A stretch of DNA of 64,000 bases from the NCBI RefSeq assembly GCF_005233515.1, contig NZ_QFZZ01000011.1, positions 62,001 to 126,000 of the forward strand, read 5' to 3'. Shown here in pieces: positions 25,475 through 32,705 of this stretch. Both the position numbers and the translations under genes were made by a program. How positions within the stretch are numbered: position 1 is the stretch's first letter; each line of letters begins with the position of its first letter. The notes beneath the pieces were generated by a model. It saw only the letters and a list, made by a program, of their open reading frames with translations. It searched no databases and was not told where the DNA came from. Origin of the DNA: Pseudomonas sp. CFBP13508 (GTDB taxonomy: Bacteria; Pseudomonadota; Gammaproteobacteria; Pseudomonadales; Pseudomonadaceae).

Positions 25475-26869
25475 ATGCCAAACGAGAAAGATGAATTGCC
25501 CCTGAACATAAACGCTGAAGGCGGACTGCTGGTCATGGGCGCACGCGGCAATCGGGGTGGTCTTGGCAACTTCTACACGCGCAGCTGGCGACTTGTAGCG
25601 CTGGACGCCTCAACGCTCAAACCGTTGAACGTCACGTGGCAGTATGTTGGAGACAAGCAGTCCGCCACAGCTAGCGAATTTTTCGATGTCCGGCCTTATG
25701 AGGAACTGATCGTCTGGTCGGGCAAGAATCGGATAACCCTGAACCCGTCAAACATTCTCGGTACATCATTCGCCCTGTGCGCTGTTTTGGACAGCCGGGC
25801 AGTCCATGCATGGGGTCACGTCGATGGCGGCGGCATTTTGCCGGAACCGGTAAGAGAAGCGCACGACGTCGTAGAGTTGTCGGCGGGGATGAGAGCCTTT
25901 GCGATTCGGCGCGCGCAAGGCAATGTCCTCGCTTGGGGGCTTCAGCCCAGCGGGACCGTCCCCGAAGATATCGCACAGCTGAATACGGTTGTCGCGGTGT
26001 CGGGAAGCACTTATGTTTTCGTAGCCCTTCTTGAGTCGCGCAGGCTTGTCGTATGGGGCATGCCCGAGATGGGAGGCGCACTTCCGCCCGAAATCGCCGA
26101 TTTGACCGATATCATGCAAGCGTCTGGTGGCCAGTATGGTTTCGCCGCGCTGCGCAGCACTGGCAACGTCGTCTGTTGGGGCTATCATGACCATTCAGCG
26201 CAGCTGCCGGACGATATCGCGTTGCTCACCGACATAACCAGACTGGCTTGCTCGACTCATGCTTTCGCAGTAGTGAGCGACAATGGCCAAGTGCGCGCAT
26301 GGGGGCATGAATCGCTTGGAGGCCAAGTGCCGTCGGACATCGCAGCACTGAGAGATATCGTCGACCTGGCCAGTAACAGCTCAGCCTTTGCAGCACGCAG
26401 AAGCAATGGCGCACTGGTCGTATGGGGACATATGCCGCCCATGCCAGAAGAGATTGCCAGTCGCAACGACATCGTCCACGTCATAGGCTCCGGATCCGGA
26501 TTTGTCGTGCTGTGCGGGGATGGCTCAGTGCACGCTTGGGCTACCCTCCCCAGCGATATCGTTAACATTCCGCCAGACATTCGCCAGTTGAGAGACATTG
26601 TCGCCATTAATGCCAACCAAGACGCGGTCGTAGCATTGCGCAGCAACGGCGTGGCAGTTGCGTGGGGAAGAGAGAACAGCGGCGGCGATACCAGCGCAGT
26701 TGCCCATTTGCTCACTGACGTGCGTGCTGTGTACGGAGGAGGCGATACTTTCGTGGCACTCAGGGCAGATCGTCGAGTAGTGGCTTGGGGCAACGCCGAC
26801 TTCGGCGGTAACGGTGAGCAGAAAGCCCTGTATCAACTGATCAGTTACACAAAAACTCCGGCGAGCTGA
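25475..26869 (+). CDS. RCC1-repeat (beta-propeller) protein
   Basis: A 464-residue protein. After about 90 N-terminal residues there are seven or eight repeats of about 42 residues with the pattern ALRSNGxVxAWGxxxxGxxPxDIxxLxDIVxVxAG (for example AVVSDNGQVRAWGHESLGGQVPSDIAALRDIVDL). This is the RCC1 blade motif and predicts a seven-bladed propeller. No signal peptide or membrane helix is seen. Function is unknown; RCC1 folds are usually binding scaffolds. It sits alone between the FhlB gene and the chemotaxis block, with its own lux-box-type site. Confidence 0.82.
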   Translation: MPNEKDELPLNINAEGGLLVMGARGNRGGLGNFYTRSWRLVALDASTLKPLNVTWQYVGDKQSATASEFFDVRPYEELIVWSGKNRITLNPSNILGTSFALCAVLDSRAVHAWGHVDGGGILPEPVREAHDVVELSAGMRAFAIRRAQGNVLAWGLQPSGTVPEDIAQLNTVVAVSGSTYVFVALLESRRLVVWGMPEMGGALPPEIADLTDIMQASGGQYGFAALRSTGNVVCWGYHDHSAQLPDDIALLTDITRLACSTHAFAVVSDNGQVRAWGHESLGGQVPSDIAALRDIVDLASNSSAFAARRSNGALVVWGHMPPMPEEIASRNDIVHVIGSGSGFVVLCGDGSVHAWATLPSDIVNIPPDIRQLRDIVAINANQDAVVALRSNGVAVAWGRENSGGDTSAVAHLLTDVRAVYGGGDTFVALRADRRVVAWGNADFGGNGEQKALYQLISYTKTPAS

Positions 26870-26913
26870 TCCGGACAACTGCGGATCGCTATGCCTGCGA
26901 TGCAATCGAGAAA

Positions 26914-26986
26914 AAAGATCGCAGCCTTCGACAGCGCTTACACGAGATTTATGCAGGCGCTGCCTCCGATGCGATCTTTTGATCTT
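26914..26986. repeat. Degenerate GATCGCAGCC-type REP pair
   Basis: AAAAGATCGCAGCCTTCG and, inverted, CGATGCGATCTTTTGATCTT bracket a short spacer, a worn copy of the family at 59145-59227. Just after it, GCTTGAA is repeated three times in tandem (about 26994-27015). Together they fill the 149-bp gap after the RCC1 gene and may act as its terminator. Confidence 0.6.
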
Positions 26987-27018
26987 GCTTGCCGCTTGAA
27001 GCTTGAAGCTTGAAGCCC

Positions 27019-27414
27019 CTAGCTGCCTTTGTGCAACTTGCGCATCAACTCCGCCTCAGCCTGGGTCAACCCGCACGACTGAGTCAGTTCATCGACACTC
27101 GCGCCCATGCCCACCAGTTTCGCCGCCTGGGCGAATGACAGGCTCGACGGGTCGCGTTGTTCCAGTGCAACGATCTTGTCCGGCAACGGACTCACCACCG
27201 CACGCAACTCGTGCAGGGCCTCGCCCATGCGCACGTTGCCGTTCTGGTAGTCGTCAACGCGTTTGGCCAGGTCCTTGATGCGCTGATCACGCAGCGCATC
27301 GCCCTGGGCCTGCTGCGCAGCGATCACTCGCTGCGCCTTGATGTACGAGACGAACATCGCCAGCGTACCGGCCCAGAACAGGAACAGAACAATTACCGCA
27401 ACCTCGAGAATCAA
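27019..27414 (-). CDS. DUF2802 protein of the chemotaxis cluster
   Basis: A 131-residue protein: an N-terminal transmembrane helix (VAVIVLFLFWAGTLAMFVSYI), a coiled-coil stretch (about 30-80), and a C-terminal DUF2802 helical domain (SFAQAAKLVGMGASVDELTQSCGLTQAEAELMRKLH) that resembles a small HTH. It follows cheW by one base. The family regularly occupies this place in Pseudomonas; its role is unknown. Confidence 0.85.
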   Translation of the reverse strand: MILEVAVIVLFLFWAGTLAMFVSYIKAQRVIAAQQAQGDALRDQRIKDLAKRVDDYQNGNVRMGEALHELRAVVSPLPDKIVALEQRDPSSLSFAQAAKLVGMGASVDELTQSCGLTQAEAELMRKLHKGS

Positions 27415-27415
27415 A

Positions 27416-27901
27416 TCAGATGCTCTCCAGTTCCGACCATTCTTCTTCGCTCATCATCTTGTCCAGCTCGACCAGAATCAGCAGCTCGTTGTTCTTGTTG
27501 CACACGCCCTGGATGAACTTGGCCGATTCTTCGTTACCGACGTTCGGTGCGGTTTCGATTTCCGACTGACGCAGGTAAACCACTTCGGCCACGCTGTCGA
27601 CCATGATCCCGACGACTTGCTTGTCGGCTTCGATGATGACGATACGGGTGTTGTCACTGATCTCGCCGCTGTGCAGGCCGAAGCGCTGACGGGTGTCGAT
27701 CACGGTGACCACGTTACCGCGCAGGTTGATGATGCCCAGCACGTAGCTCGGTGCACCCGGTACCGGCGCAATCTCGGTGTAGCGCAGCACTTCCTGCACG
27801 CGCATCACGTTGATGCCGTAGGTTTCGTTATCCAGTTTGAAGGTCACCCATTGCAGGATCGGATCTTCAGAACCTTTTGCATTCGACGCCTGACTACTCA
27901 T
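27416..27901 (-). CDS. cheW: Chemotaxis coupling protein CheW
   Basis: A 161-residue CheW: two five-stranded beta-barrel subdomains with WVTFKLDNETYGINVMRVQEVLRY, VLGIINLRGNVVTVIDTRQRFGL and VVGIMVDSVAEVVYL. It links methyl-accepting receptors to CheA in polar arrays. It lies at the end of the motCD-parC-parP-cheW row, downstream of a hairpin with a T run. Confidence 0.94.
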   Translation of the reverse strand: MSSQASNAKGSEDPILQWVTFKLDNETYGINVMRVQEVLRYTEIAPVPGAPSYVLGIINLRGNVVTVIDTRQRFGLHSGEISDNTRIVIIEADKQVVGIMVDSVAEVVYLRQSEIETAPNVGNEESAKFIQGVCNKNNELLILVELDKMMSEEEWSELESI

Positions 27902-27915
27902 ACCCTGACCCCTCG

Positions 27916-27937
27916 AAAAAACCGCCCCGGGCGGTGT
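27916..27937 (-). terminator. GC hairpin with T run between parP and cheW
   Basis: On the minus strand ACCGCCCGGGGCGGT is followed by TTTTTT. A second stem, TGGCATT-gaaa-AATGCCA, lies at 27951-27968. The pair could partly terminate the upstream transcript before cheW. Confidence 0.55.
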
Positions 27938-27991
27938 GTGTTCTGTGTGGTGGCATTGAAAAATGCCATCGCCTGATTGTTATGTCGGCTG

Positions 27992-28945
27992 CTATGTCGG
28001 TTTATGTAGCGGCTTGTTGCCACTCAAGTGCTTTGCCCCACCGCTGGCGATCAACTCGGCCAGTGCGGATACGTCAAGCAATGCACACATGTGCTCGATC
28101 ACGGTGCCGGCGAGCCATGGCCGCTGACCCCGGTGACTTCTCCATTTGATCTCATTCGGGTCCAGGCGCAACGAGCGGCTGACCTGATGCACCGCCAGCC
28201 CCCACTCGTAACCTTGTACCGAAATCACGTATTGCAGGCCCTGCCGGAAGTCATCGCGGTAGCGATCCGGCATGACCCAGCGCGCAGTGTCCAAGACTTT
28301 CAAATTACCGGCCTGGCTCGGCAGAATCCCGAGGAACCACTCCGGCTGACCAAACAGCGGCGTCAGCTCGTGGCCGGCCAGCGAATAGATCGAGCCGAGG
28401 CACACCAGCGGCACCGCCAGGGTCAGCCCGGCAACATCGAACAGCAAGCATTCGAAGGCTTCGGCAGCCCAGGCCGGACGGCCATCGGGCTCGACCGGTG
28501 GCGGCGGGTTGTTTGGCGGCAGGTGCACTTCCACCAGCGGCGGGACCAGCACCTGCGGCTCAGCAATCTGCGGCGCGGGTTCTGGCTCCGGTTCGGGTTC
28601 CGGCACGGTCAATAATTGTGTTTGCAGCAGCGGCGCCAGTGTCGACAGCGGCGCGCGCGGTTCGTCGATCAGCGCCACCGGTGCTTTGGCCACGGGGGCA
28701 ACAGCAGGCGCGGCAATCGGAGCGACGGATTTCCGCGCGTCGCGGGCCTGTTCTTCCAGCACCGCGGCCTGGAACTCGTCCATGGCCTCGGTGCTTTCCA
28801 CCACTTCAGGCTGCGCCGGCTCGACGACTGGCGGCAGCGCTTCGACCGGCGCAGGCAAGTCCTCGGGCAGGTCGAGCAGCAGGTCTTCCAGATAAGACTG
28901 CAAGGCCTGTTGCGGACGTGACGTGAGTTTCACTGGGCGGTTCAT
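27992..28945 (-). CDS. parP: CheW-domain protein with long N-terminal region (ParP-like)
   Basis: A 317-residue protein with an N-terminal motif (LQSYLEDLLLDLPE), a Pro/Glu/Ala-rich linker (about 30-150, with EPEPEPEP) and a C-terminal CheW-like domain (about 160-300: FECLLFDVAGLTLAVPLVCLGSIY). Order and architecture match ParP, which with ParC places chemotaxis arrays at the cell pole and stops CheA from dissociating. The gene symbol follows that synteny. Confidence 0.82.
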   Translation of the reverse strand: MNRPVKLTSRPQQALQSYLEDLLLDLPEDLPAPVEALPPVVEPAQPEVVESTEAMDEFQAAVLEEQARDARKSVAPIAAPAVAPVAKAPVALIDEPRAPLSTLAPLLQTQLLTVPEPEPEPEPAPQIAEPQVLVPPLVEVHLPPNNPPPPVEPDGRPAWAAEAFECLLFDVAGLTLAVPLVCLGSIYSLAGHELTPLFGQPEWFLGILPSQAGNLKVLDTARWVMPDRYRDDFRQGLQYVISVQGYEWGLAVHQVSRSLRLDPNEIKWRSHRGQRPWLAGTVIEHMCALLDVSALAELIASGGAKHLSGNKPLHKPT

Positions 28946-28983
28946 CGGTGATCAGCGCCTGACAGGGAAACCGCATCGCCTGC

Positions 28984-29007
28984 TTCGCGAGCAGGCTCGC
29001 TCCCACA
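28984..29007. repeat. Single REP unit between parC and parP
   Basis: One 24-bp REP in the 90-bp gap between the two genes, without an inverted partner. Confidence 0.85.
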
Positions 29008-29035
29008 GGGTTCGGGCAAGCGGATCGAAATCATC

Positions 29036-29824
29036 TCAGGCCACCTGCGGAACAAGTTGCTGCGCGAGCAGGTGCTTGAGCAGCGCGCGGTAGGCCAGCA
29101 CGCCGCGGCTCTTGCCGTCGAATTGCGAAGGCGTGACACCGGCGCGGCTGGCGTCGCGCAGCCGGGTATCGACCGGGATGTAGCCGTGCCAGATATCCTC
29201 GGGGAATTTGTCGCGCAGCACGCGCAGGGTGCCCATCGACGCCTGCGTGCGGCGGTCGAACAGGGTCGGCACGATGCTGAACGGCAGCGGTTGTTTGCGC
29301 GAGCGATTGATCATCGCCAGGGTGTTGACCATGCGCTCCAGACCTTTCACCGCCAGGTGCTCGGTCTGCACCGGGATCACCAGTTGCTGGCTCGCCGCTA
29401 GCGCATTGACCATCAGCACGCCGAGCAACGGCGGGCTGTCGATGATCGCGTAATCGAAGTCCTGCCACAGTTGCGCCAGACTCTTGGCGATCACCAGGCC
29501 CAGGCCGCTCTGCCCCGGCGACTGCCGCTCAAGAGTGGCCAGTGCGGTGCTCGATGGCAACAGGGAAATGCGTTCGTCGCTGGTCGACAGCAGCAACTGC
29601 CCCGGCAGGCCTTGCGGCACGCTGCCCTTGTGCAGAAACAGATCGTAGTTGCTGTGTTCCAGGCTGTCGGGGTCGTAGCCGAAATAGCTGGTCATCGAGC
29701 CGTGCGGATCGAGATCGACCACAACCACGCGCTTGCCCGCCTCGGCCAGCAACCCGGCTAAAGCGATGGAGGATGTGGTTTTACCGACACCACCCTTTTG
29801 ATTGGCGACTGCCCAGACTCTCAT
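29036..29824 (-). CDS. parC: ParA-family ATPase of the chemotaxis locus (ParC)
   Basis: A 262-residue MinD/ParA ATPase. The deviant Walker A is ANQKGGVGKTTSS (residues 7-19), followed by VVVVDLDPHGSMTSYFGYDPDS and the Walker B-like YAIIDSPPLLGVLMVNAL. ParC-type ATPases in polar flagellates recruit chemoreceptor arrays to the pole and hand them on at division. The gene lies between motD and parP in the usual order. Confidence 0.9.
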   Translation of the reverse strand: MRVWAVANQKGGVGKTTSSIALAGLLAEAGKRVVVVDLDPHGSMTSYFGYDPDSLEHSNYDLFLHKGSVPQGLPGQLLLSTSDERISLLPSSTALATLERQSPGQSGLGLVIAKSLAQLWQDFDYAIIDSPPLLGVLMVNALAASQQLVIPVQTEHLAVKGLERMVNTLAMINRSRKQPLPFSIVPTLFDRRTQASMGTLRVLRDKFPEDIWHGYIPVDTRLRDASRAGVTPSQFDGKSRGVLAYRALLKHLLAQQLVPQVA

Positions 29825-29867
29825 TCAGTTCGTTCCTCCCGGCCAGGTTGATTGGCCGAGACATGCT

Positions 29868-30758
29868 TCAGCGTGTTAATGCGGGCGACGGAGAATTGAC
29901 GGCACTCTCGCGTCCCGGCGTCTTGACCGGGGTCGGTGCAGTTTGTGTGCCAGCGCGCTTCAACGCCGCATCCGGTTGCGCATTGGCGGTTCCGGTGCCG
30001 GTGAGGCTGCGGCGCACATCGAGATTGCGCGACACCACCAGCACCACGCGACGGTTCTTCGCCCGGCCTTCGACCGTGGCGTTGTTGGCCACTGGCTGGA
30101 ATTCGCCGTAGCCCACCGACGCCAGTCGACCGGGGTTCACACCCTGCATGGCGAGCATGCGCACGATGCTCGCCGAACGCGCCGAGGACAGCTCCCAGTT
30201 GGTCGGGTACTGTGCGGTGCGGATCGGTTGATCGTCGGTGAAGCCTTCGACGTGGATCGGGTTATCGAACGGTTTGAGGATCGCCGCGACCTTATCGATG
30301 ATGTTGAACGCGATGTCGCTCGGCATGGCATCGCCGCTGCCGAACAACAGGCTGGAGTTGAGTTCGATCTCGACCCACAACTCATTGCCGCGCACGGTCA
30401 TCTGGTTGGAGCTGATCAAATCACCGAACGCGGCGCTGATGTCATCGGCGATGCTTTTCAGCGGATCGCTGGCCCCGGAAATACCGGCGTCGACCTGCTC
30501 GGCATCCTTGACCAGCGGCTTGGCCGGGGTCACGGTTTTCGGTCGTTCGTCGCCGATCGGAATCGGTTTGAGCGAGCGGTCGGAGTCGGTAAACACGCCG
30601 ATCAACGCTTCGGAAATGACTTTGTATTTGCCTTCGTTGATCGACGAGATCGAGTACATCACCACGAAAAACGCGAACAGCAAAGTGATGAAATCCGCGT
30701 AGGACACGAGCCAGCGCTCGTGATTCACGTGTTCTTCCTGGTGGCGACGACGAGCCAT
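29868..30758 (-). CDS. motD: Flagellar motor stator protein MotD
   Basis: A 296-residue MotB-family stator. The single transmembrane helix ADFITLLFAFFVVMYSISS (about 21-39) carries the proton-binding aspartate D22. The C-terminal OmpA/peptidoglycan-binding domain has HVEGFTDDQPI, NWELSSARSASIVRML and VGYGEFQPVANN. The tail after about residue 250 is Pro/Thr rich. It pairs with MotC, the second stator set of Pseudomonas used on surfaces. Confidence 0.94.
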   Translation of the reverse strand: MARRRHQEEHVNHERWLVSYADFITLLFAFFVVMYSISSINEGKYKVISEALIGVFTDSDRSLKPIPIGDERPKTVTPAKPLVKDAEQVDAGISGASDPLKSIADDISAAFGDLISSNQMTVRGNELWVEIELNSSLLFGSGDAMPSDIAFNIIDKVAAILKPFDNPIHVEGFTDDQPIRTAQYPTNWELSSARSASIVRMLAMQGVNPGRLASVGYGEFQPVANNATVEGRAKNRRVVLVVSRNLDVRRSLTGTGTANAQPDAALKRAGTQTAPTPVKTPGRESAVNSPSPALTR

Positions 30759-30770
30759 GAGGTTATTCCC

Positions 30771-31511
30771 TTAGTCCATGAAGCCTTGCAGCTTCAACTC
30801 AATGGAACGAGGGTTTTCACCTTCGGCGATCGACAGAATTCCTTCCAGCAACATTTCGCGATAACGCGACTGCCGCAACGCGATGGACTTGAGCTTGGCC
30901 GCGACCGGCAAGAGAATCAGGTTGGCACTGGCCACGCCATAGATGGTCGCGACAAACGCCACGGCAATGCCGTTACCCAGTTGCGACGGATCGGCGAGGT
31001 TGCCCATCACGTGAATCAGGCCCATCACCGCACCGATGATGCCGATGGTCGGCGCGTAGCCGCCCATGCTTTCGAACACCTTGGCCGCTTCGATATCGCG
31101 GGATTCCTGGGTGTAGAAATCCACCTCGAGAATGCTCCGAATGGCTTCCGGCTCGGCGCCGTCGACCAGCAGTTGCAGGCCCTTGCGCGAATAGCTGTCA
31201 GGTTCGGCGTCGGCCACGCCTTCGAGGCCGAGCAGGCCTTCCTTGCGCGCCGTCAGGCTCCAATTGACCACGCGGTCGATGCCGCCAGCGAGGTCGACAC
31301 GCGGCGGAAAGAAGATCCAGGCGAGAATCTGCATGGCGCGTTTGAACGCGCTCATCGGCGATTGCAGCAGCGCGGCACCGACTGTGCCGCCCAGCACGAT
31401 CAGCGCCGCCGGGCCGTTGGCCAGCGCGCCGAGGTGGCCGCCTTCAAGGTAGTTGCCGCCGATGATGGCGACGAACGCCATGATGAGGCCGATAAGGCTG
31501 AGAACATCCAT
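30771..31511 (-). CDS. motC: Flagellar motor stator protein MotC
   Basis: A 246-residue MotA-family protein with four membrane helices: two at the N-terminus (VLSLIGLIMAFVAIIGGNYLEGG) and two after the cytoplasmic loop (PTIGIIGAVMGLIHVMGNL, AVAFVATIYGVASANLILLP). The ATG at 31511 overlaps the cheB stop (TGATG), which decides the start over the in-frame codon at 31520. It forms proton-driven stators with MotD. Confidence 0.94.
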   Translation of the reverse strand: MDVLSLIGLIMAFVAIIGGNYLEGGHLGALANGPAALIVLGGTVGAALLQSPMSAFKRAMQILAWIFFPPRVDLAGGIDRVVNWSLTARKEGLLGLEGVADAEPDSYSRKGLQLLVDGAEPEAIRSILEVDFYTQESRDIEAAKVFESMGGYAPTIGIIGAVMGLIHVMGNLADPSQLGNGIAVAFVATIYGVASANLILLPVAAKLKSIALRQSRYREMLLEGILSIAEGENPRSIELKLQGFMD

Positions 31512-32656
31512 CAGATACACGCCTCGACGATGTGCTTGCCGATGTCGTCCAGACCGTACACGGCGTCAGCCAGATCGGCTTTGACGATGGCCATCGGCAT
31601 GCCGTAGATCACGCAGCTTGCTTCGTCCTGCGCCCACACCGAACTGCCGCCCTGCTTGAGCAGACGCGCGCCTTCGCGGCCGTCGGCGCCCATGCCGGTC
31701 AGCACCACTGCCAGAACTTTGTCGCCGTAGGACTTGGCTGCAGAACCGAACGTGATGTCCACGCACGGCTTGTAATTCAGACGTTCGTCACCCGGCAGAA
31801 TCTTCACCGCGCCACGGCCGTCGATCATCATCTGCTTGCCACCCGGCGCCAGCAGCGCCAGGCCCGGACGCAGGATGTCGCCATCCTCGGCTTCCTTGAC
31901 GCTGATGCGGCAGAGCTTGTCGAGGCGCTCGGCAAACGCTTTGGTGAACGCCGCCGGCATGTGCTGGATCAGCACGATCGGCGCCGGGAAGTTCGCCGGC
32001 AACTGCGTAAGCACGCGTTGCAGTGCGACCGGGCCGCCCGTCGAAGTGCCGATGGCAACCAGTTTGTAGGCTTTGCGTTTCGGCGCCGACGACGAAGCAC
32101 TGGCAGCGGATGCGCGAGCAGGCGCTGGCGCAGGCGCCGGACGTGCCGGGACAGGGCTGCTGTGGCTCGTGTGGCTGCCGTAGCTCGACGCTGCCGGAGC
32201 AGGCGTCGGCGCTGGCGCAGCGGCGGGAGCCGGCGCGCTGTAGGCACTGAAACGACGGTTGCTGCGCGAAATGCTGTGGACTTTCTCGCACAGCAGCTGC
32301 TTGACCTTCTCGGGATTGCGCGAGATGTCTTCGAAATTCTTCGGCAGGAAATCCACCGCGCCGGCGTCCAGCGCATCGAGGGTTACCCGCGCGCCTTCGT
32401 GGGTCAGCGAGGAGAACATCAACACAGGGGTCGGGCAGCGCTGCATGATGTGCCGCACTGCCGTGATGCCGTCCATCATCGGCATCTCGTAGTCCATGGT
32501 GATCACGTCAGGCTTGAGCGCCATGGCCTGATCGATCGCCTCTTTACCGTTGGTGGCCGTACCGACCACCTGGATGCTCGGATCCGCCGAAAGAATTTCC
32601 GAGACGCGGCGGCGGAAAAAACCCGAATCGTCCACCACCAGGACTTTGACTGCCAT
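31511..32656 (-). CDS. cheB: Chemotaxis methylesterase/glutamine deamidase CheB
   Basis: A 381-residue response regulator-methylesterase. The receiver domain starts VKVLVVDDSGFFRRR and has its phosphorylated Asp in VITMDYEMPMMDG. An Ala/Pro/Ser-rich linker (about 145-195) leads to the esterase domain with the catalytic serine in AIGTSTGGPVAL and a histidine in VLIQHMPAAFTKAF. It resets receptor methylation. The start at 32656 (MAVKV) is preferred to 32662. Confidence 0.95.
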   Translation of the reverse strand: MAVKVLVVDDSGFFRRRVSEILSADPSIQVVGTATNGKEAIDQAMALKPDVITMDYEMPMMDGITAVRHIMQRCPTPVLMFSSLTHEGARVTLDALDAGAVDFLPKNFEDISRNPEKVKQLLCEKVHSISRSNRRFSAYSAPAPAAAPAPTPAPAASSYGSHTSHSSPVPARPAPAPAPARASAASASSSAPKRKAYKLVAIGTSTGGPVALQRVLTQLPANFPAPIVLIQHMPAAFTKAFAERLDKLCRISVKEAEDGDILRPGLALLAPGGKQMMIDGRGAVKILPGDERLNYKPCVDITFGSAAKSYGDKVLAVVLTGMGADGREGARLLKQGGSSVWAQDEASCVIYGMPMAIVKADLADAVYGLDDIGKHIVEACI

Positions 32657-32676
32657 AAACACTCCATTAGGTGCAG

Positions 32677-32696
32677 CGGCGCGTCATCGCGCCGCC
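32677..32696. other. Intercistronic hairpin between cheA and cheB
   Basis: A perfect 8-bp stem GCGGCGCG-tcat-CGCGCCGC fills the 49-bp gap. It has no T run, so an mRNA-stability or pausing role is more likely than termination. Confidence 0.5.
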
Positions 32697-32705
32697 GCCC
32701 CGGAT

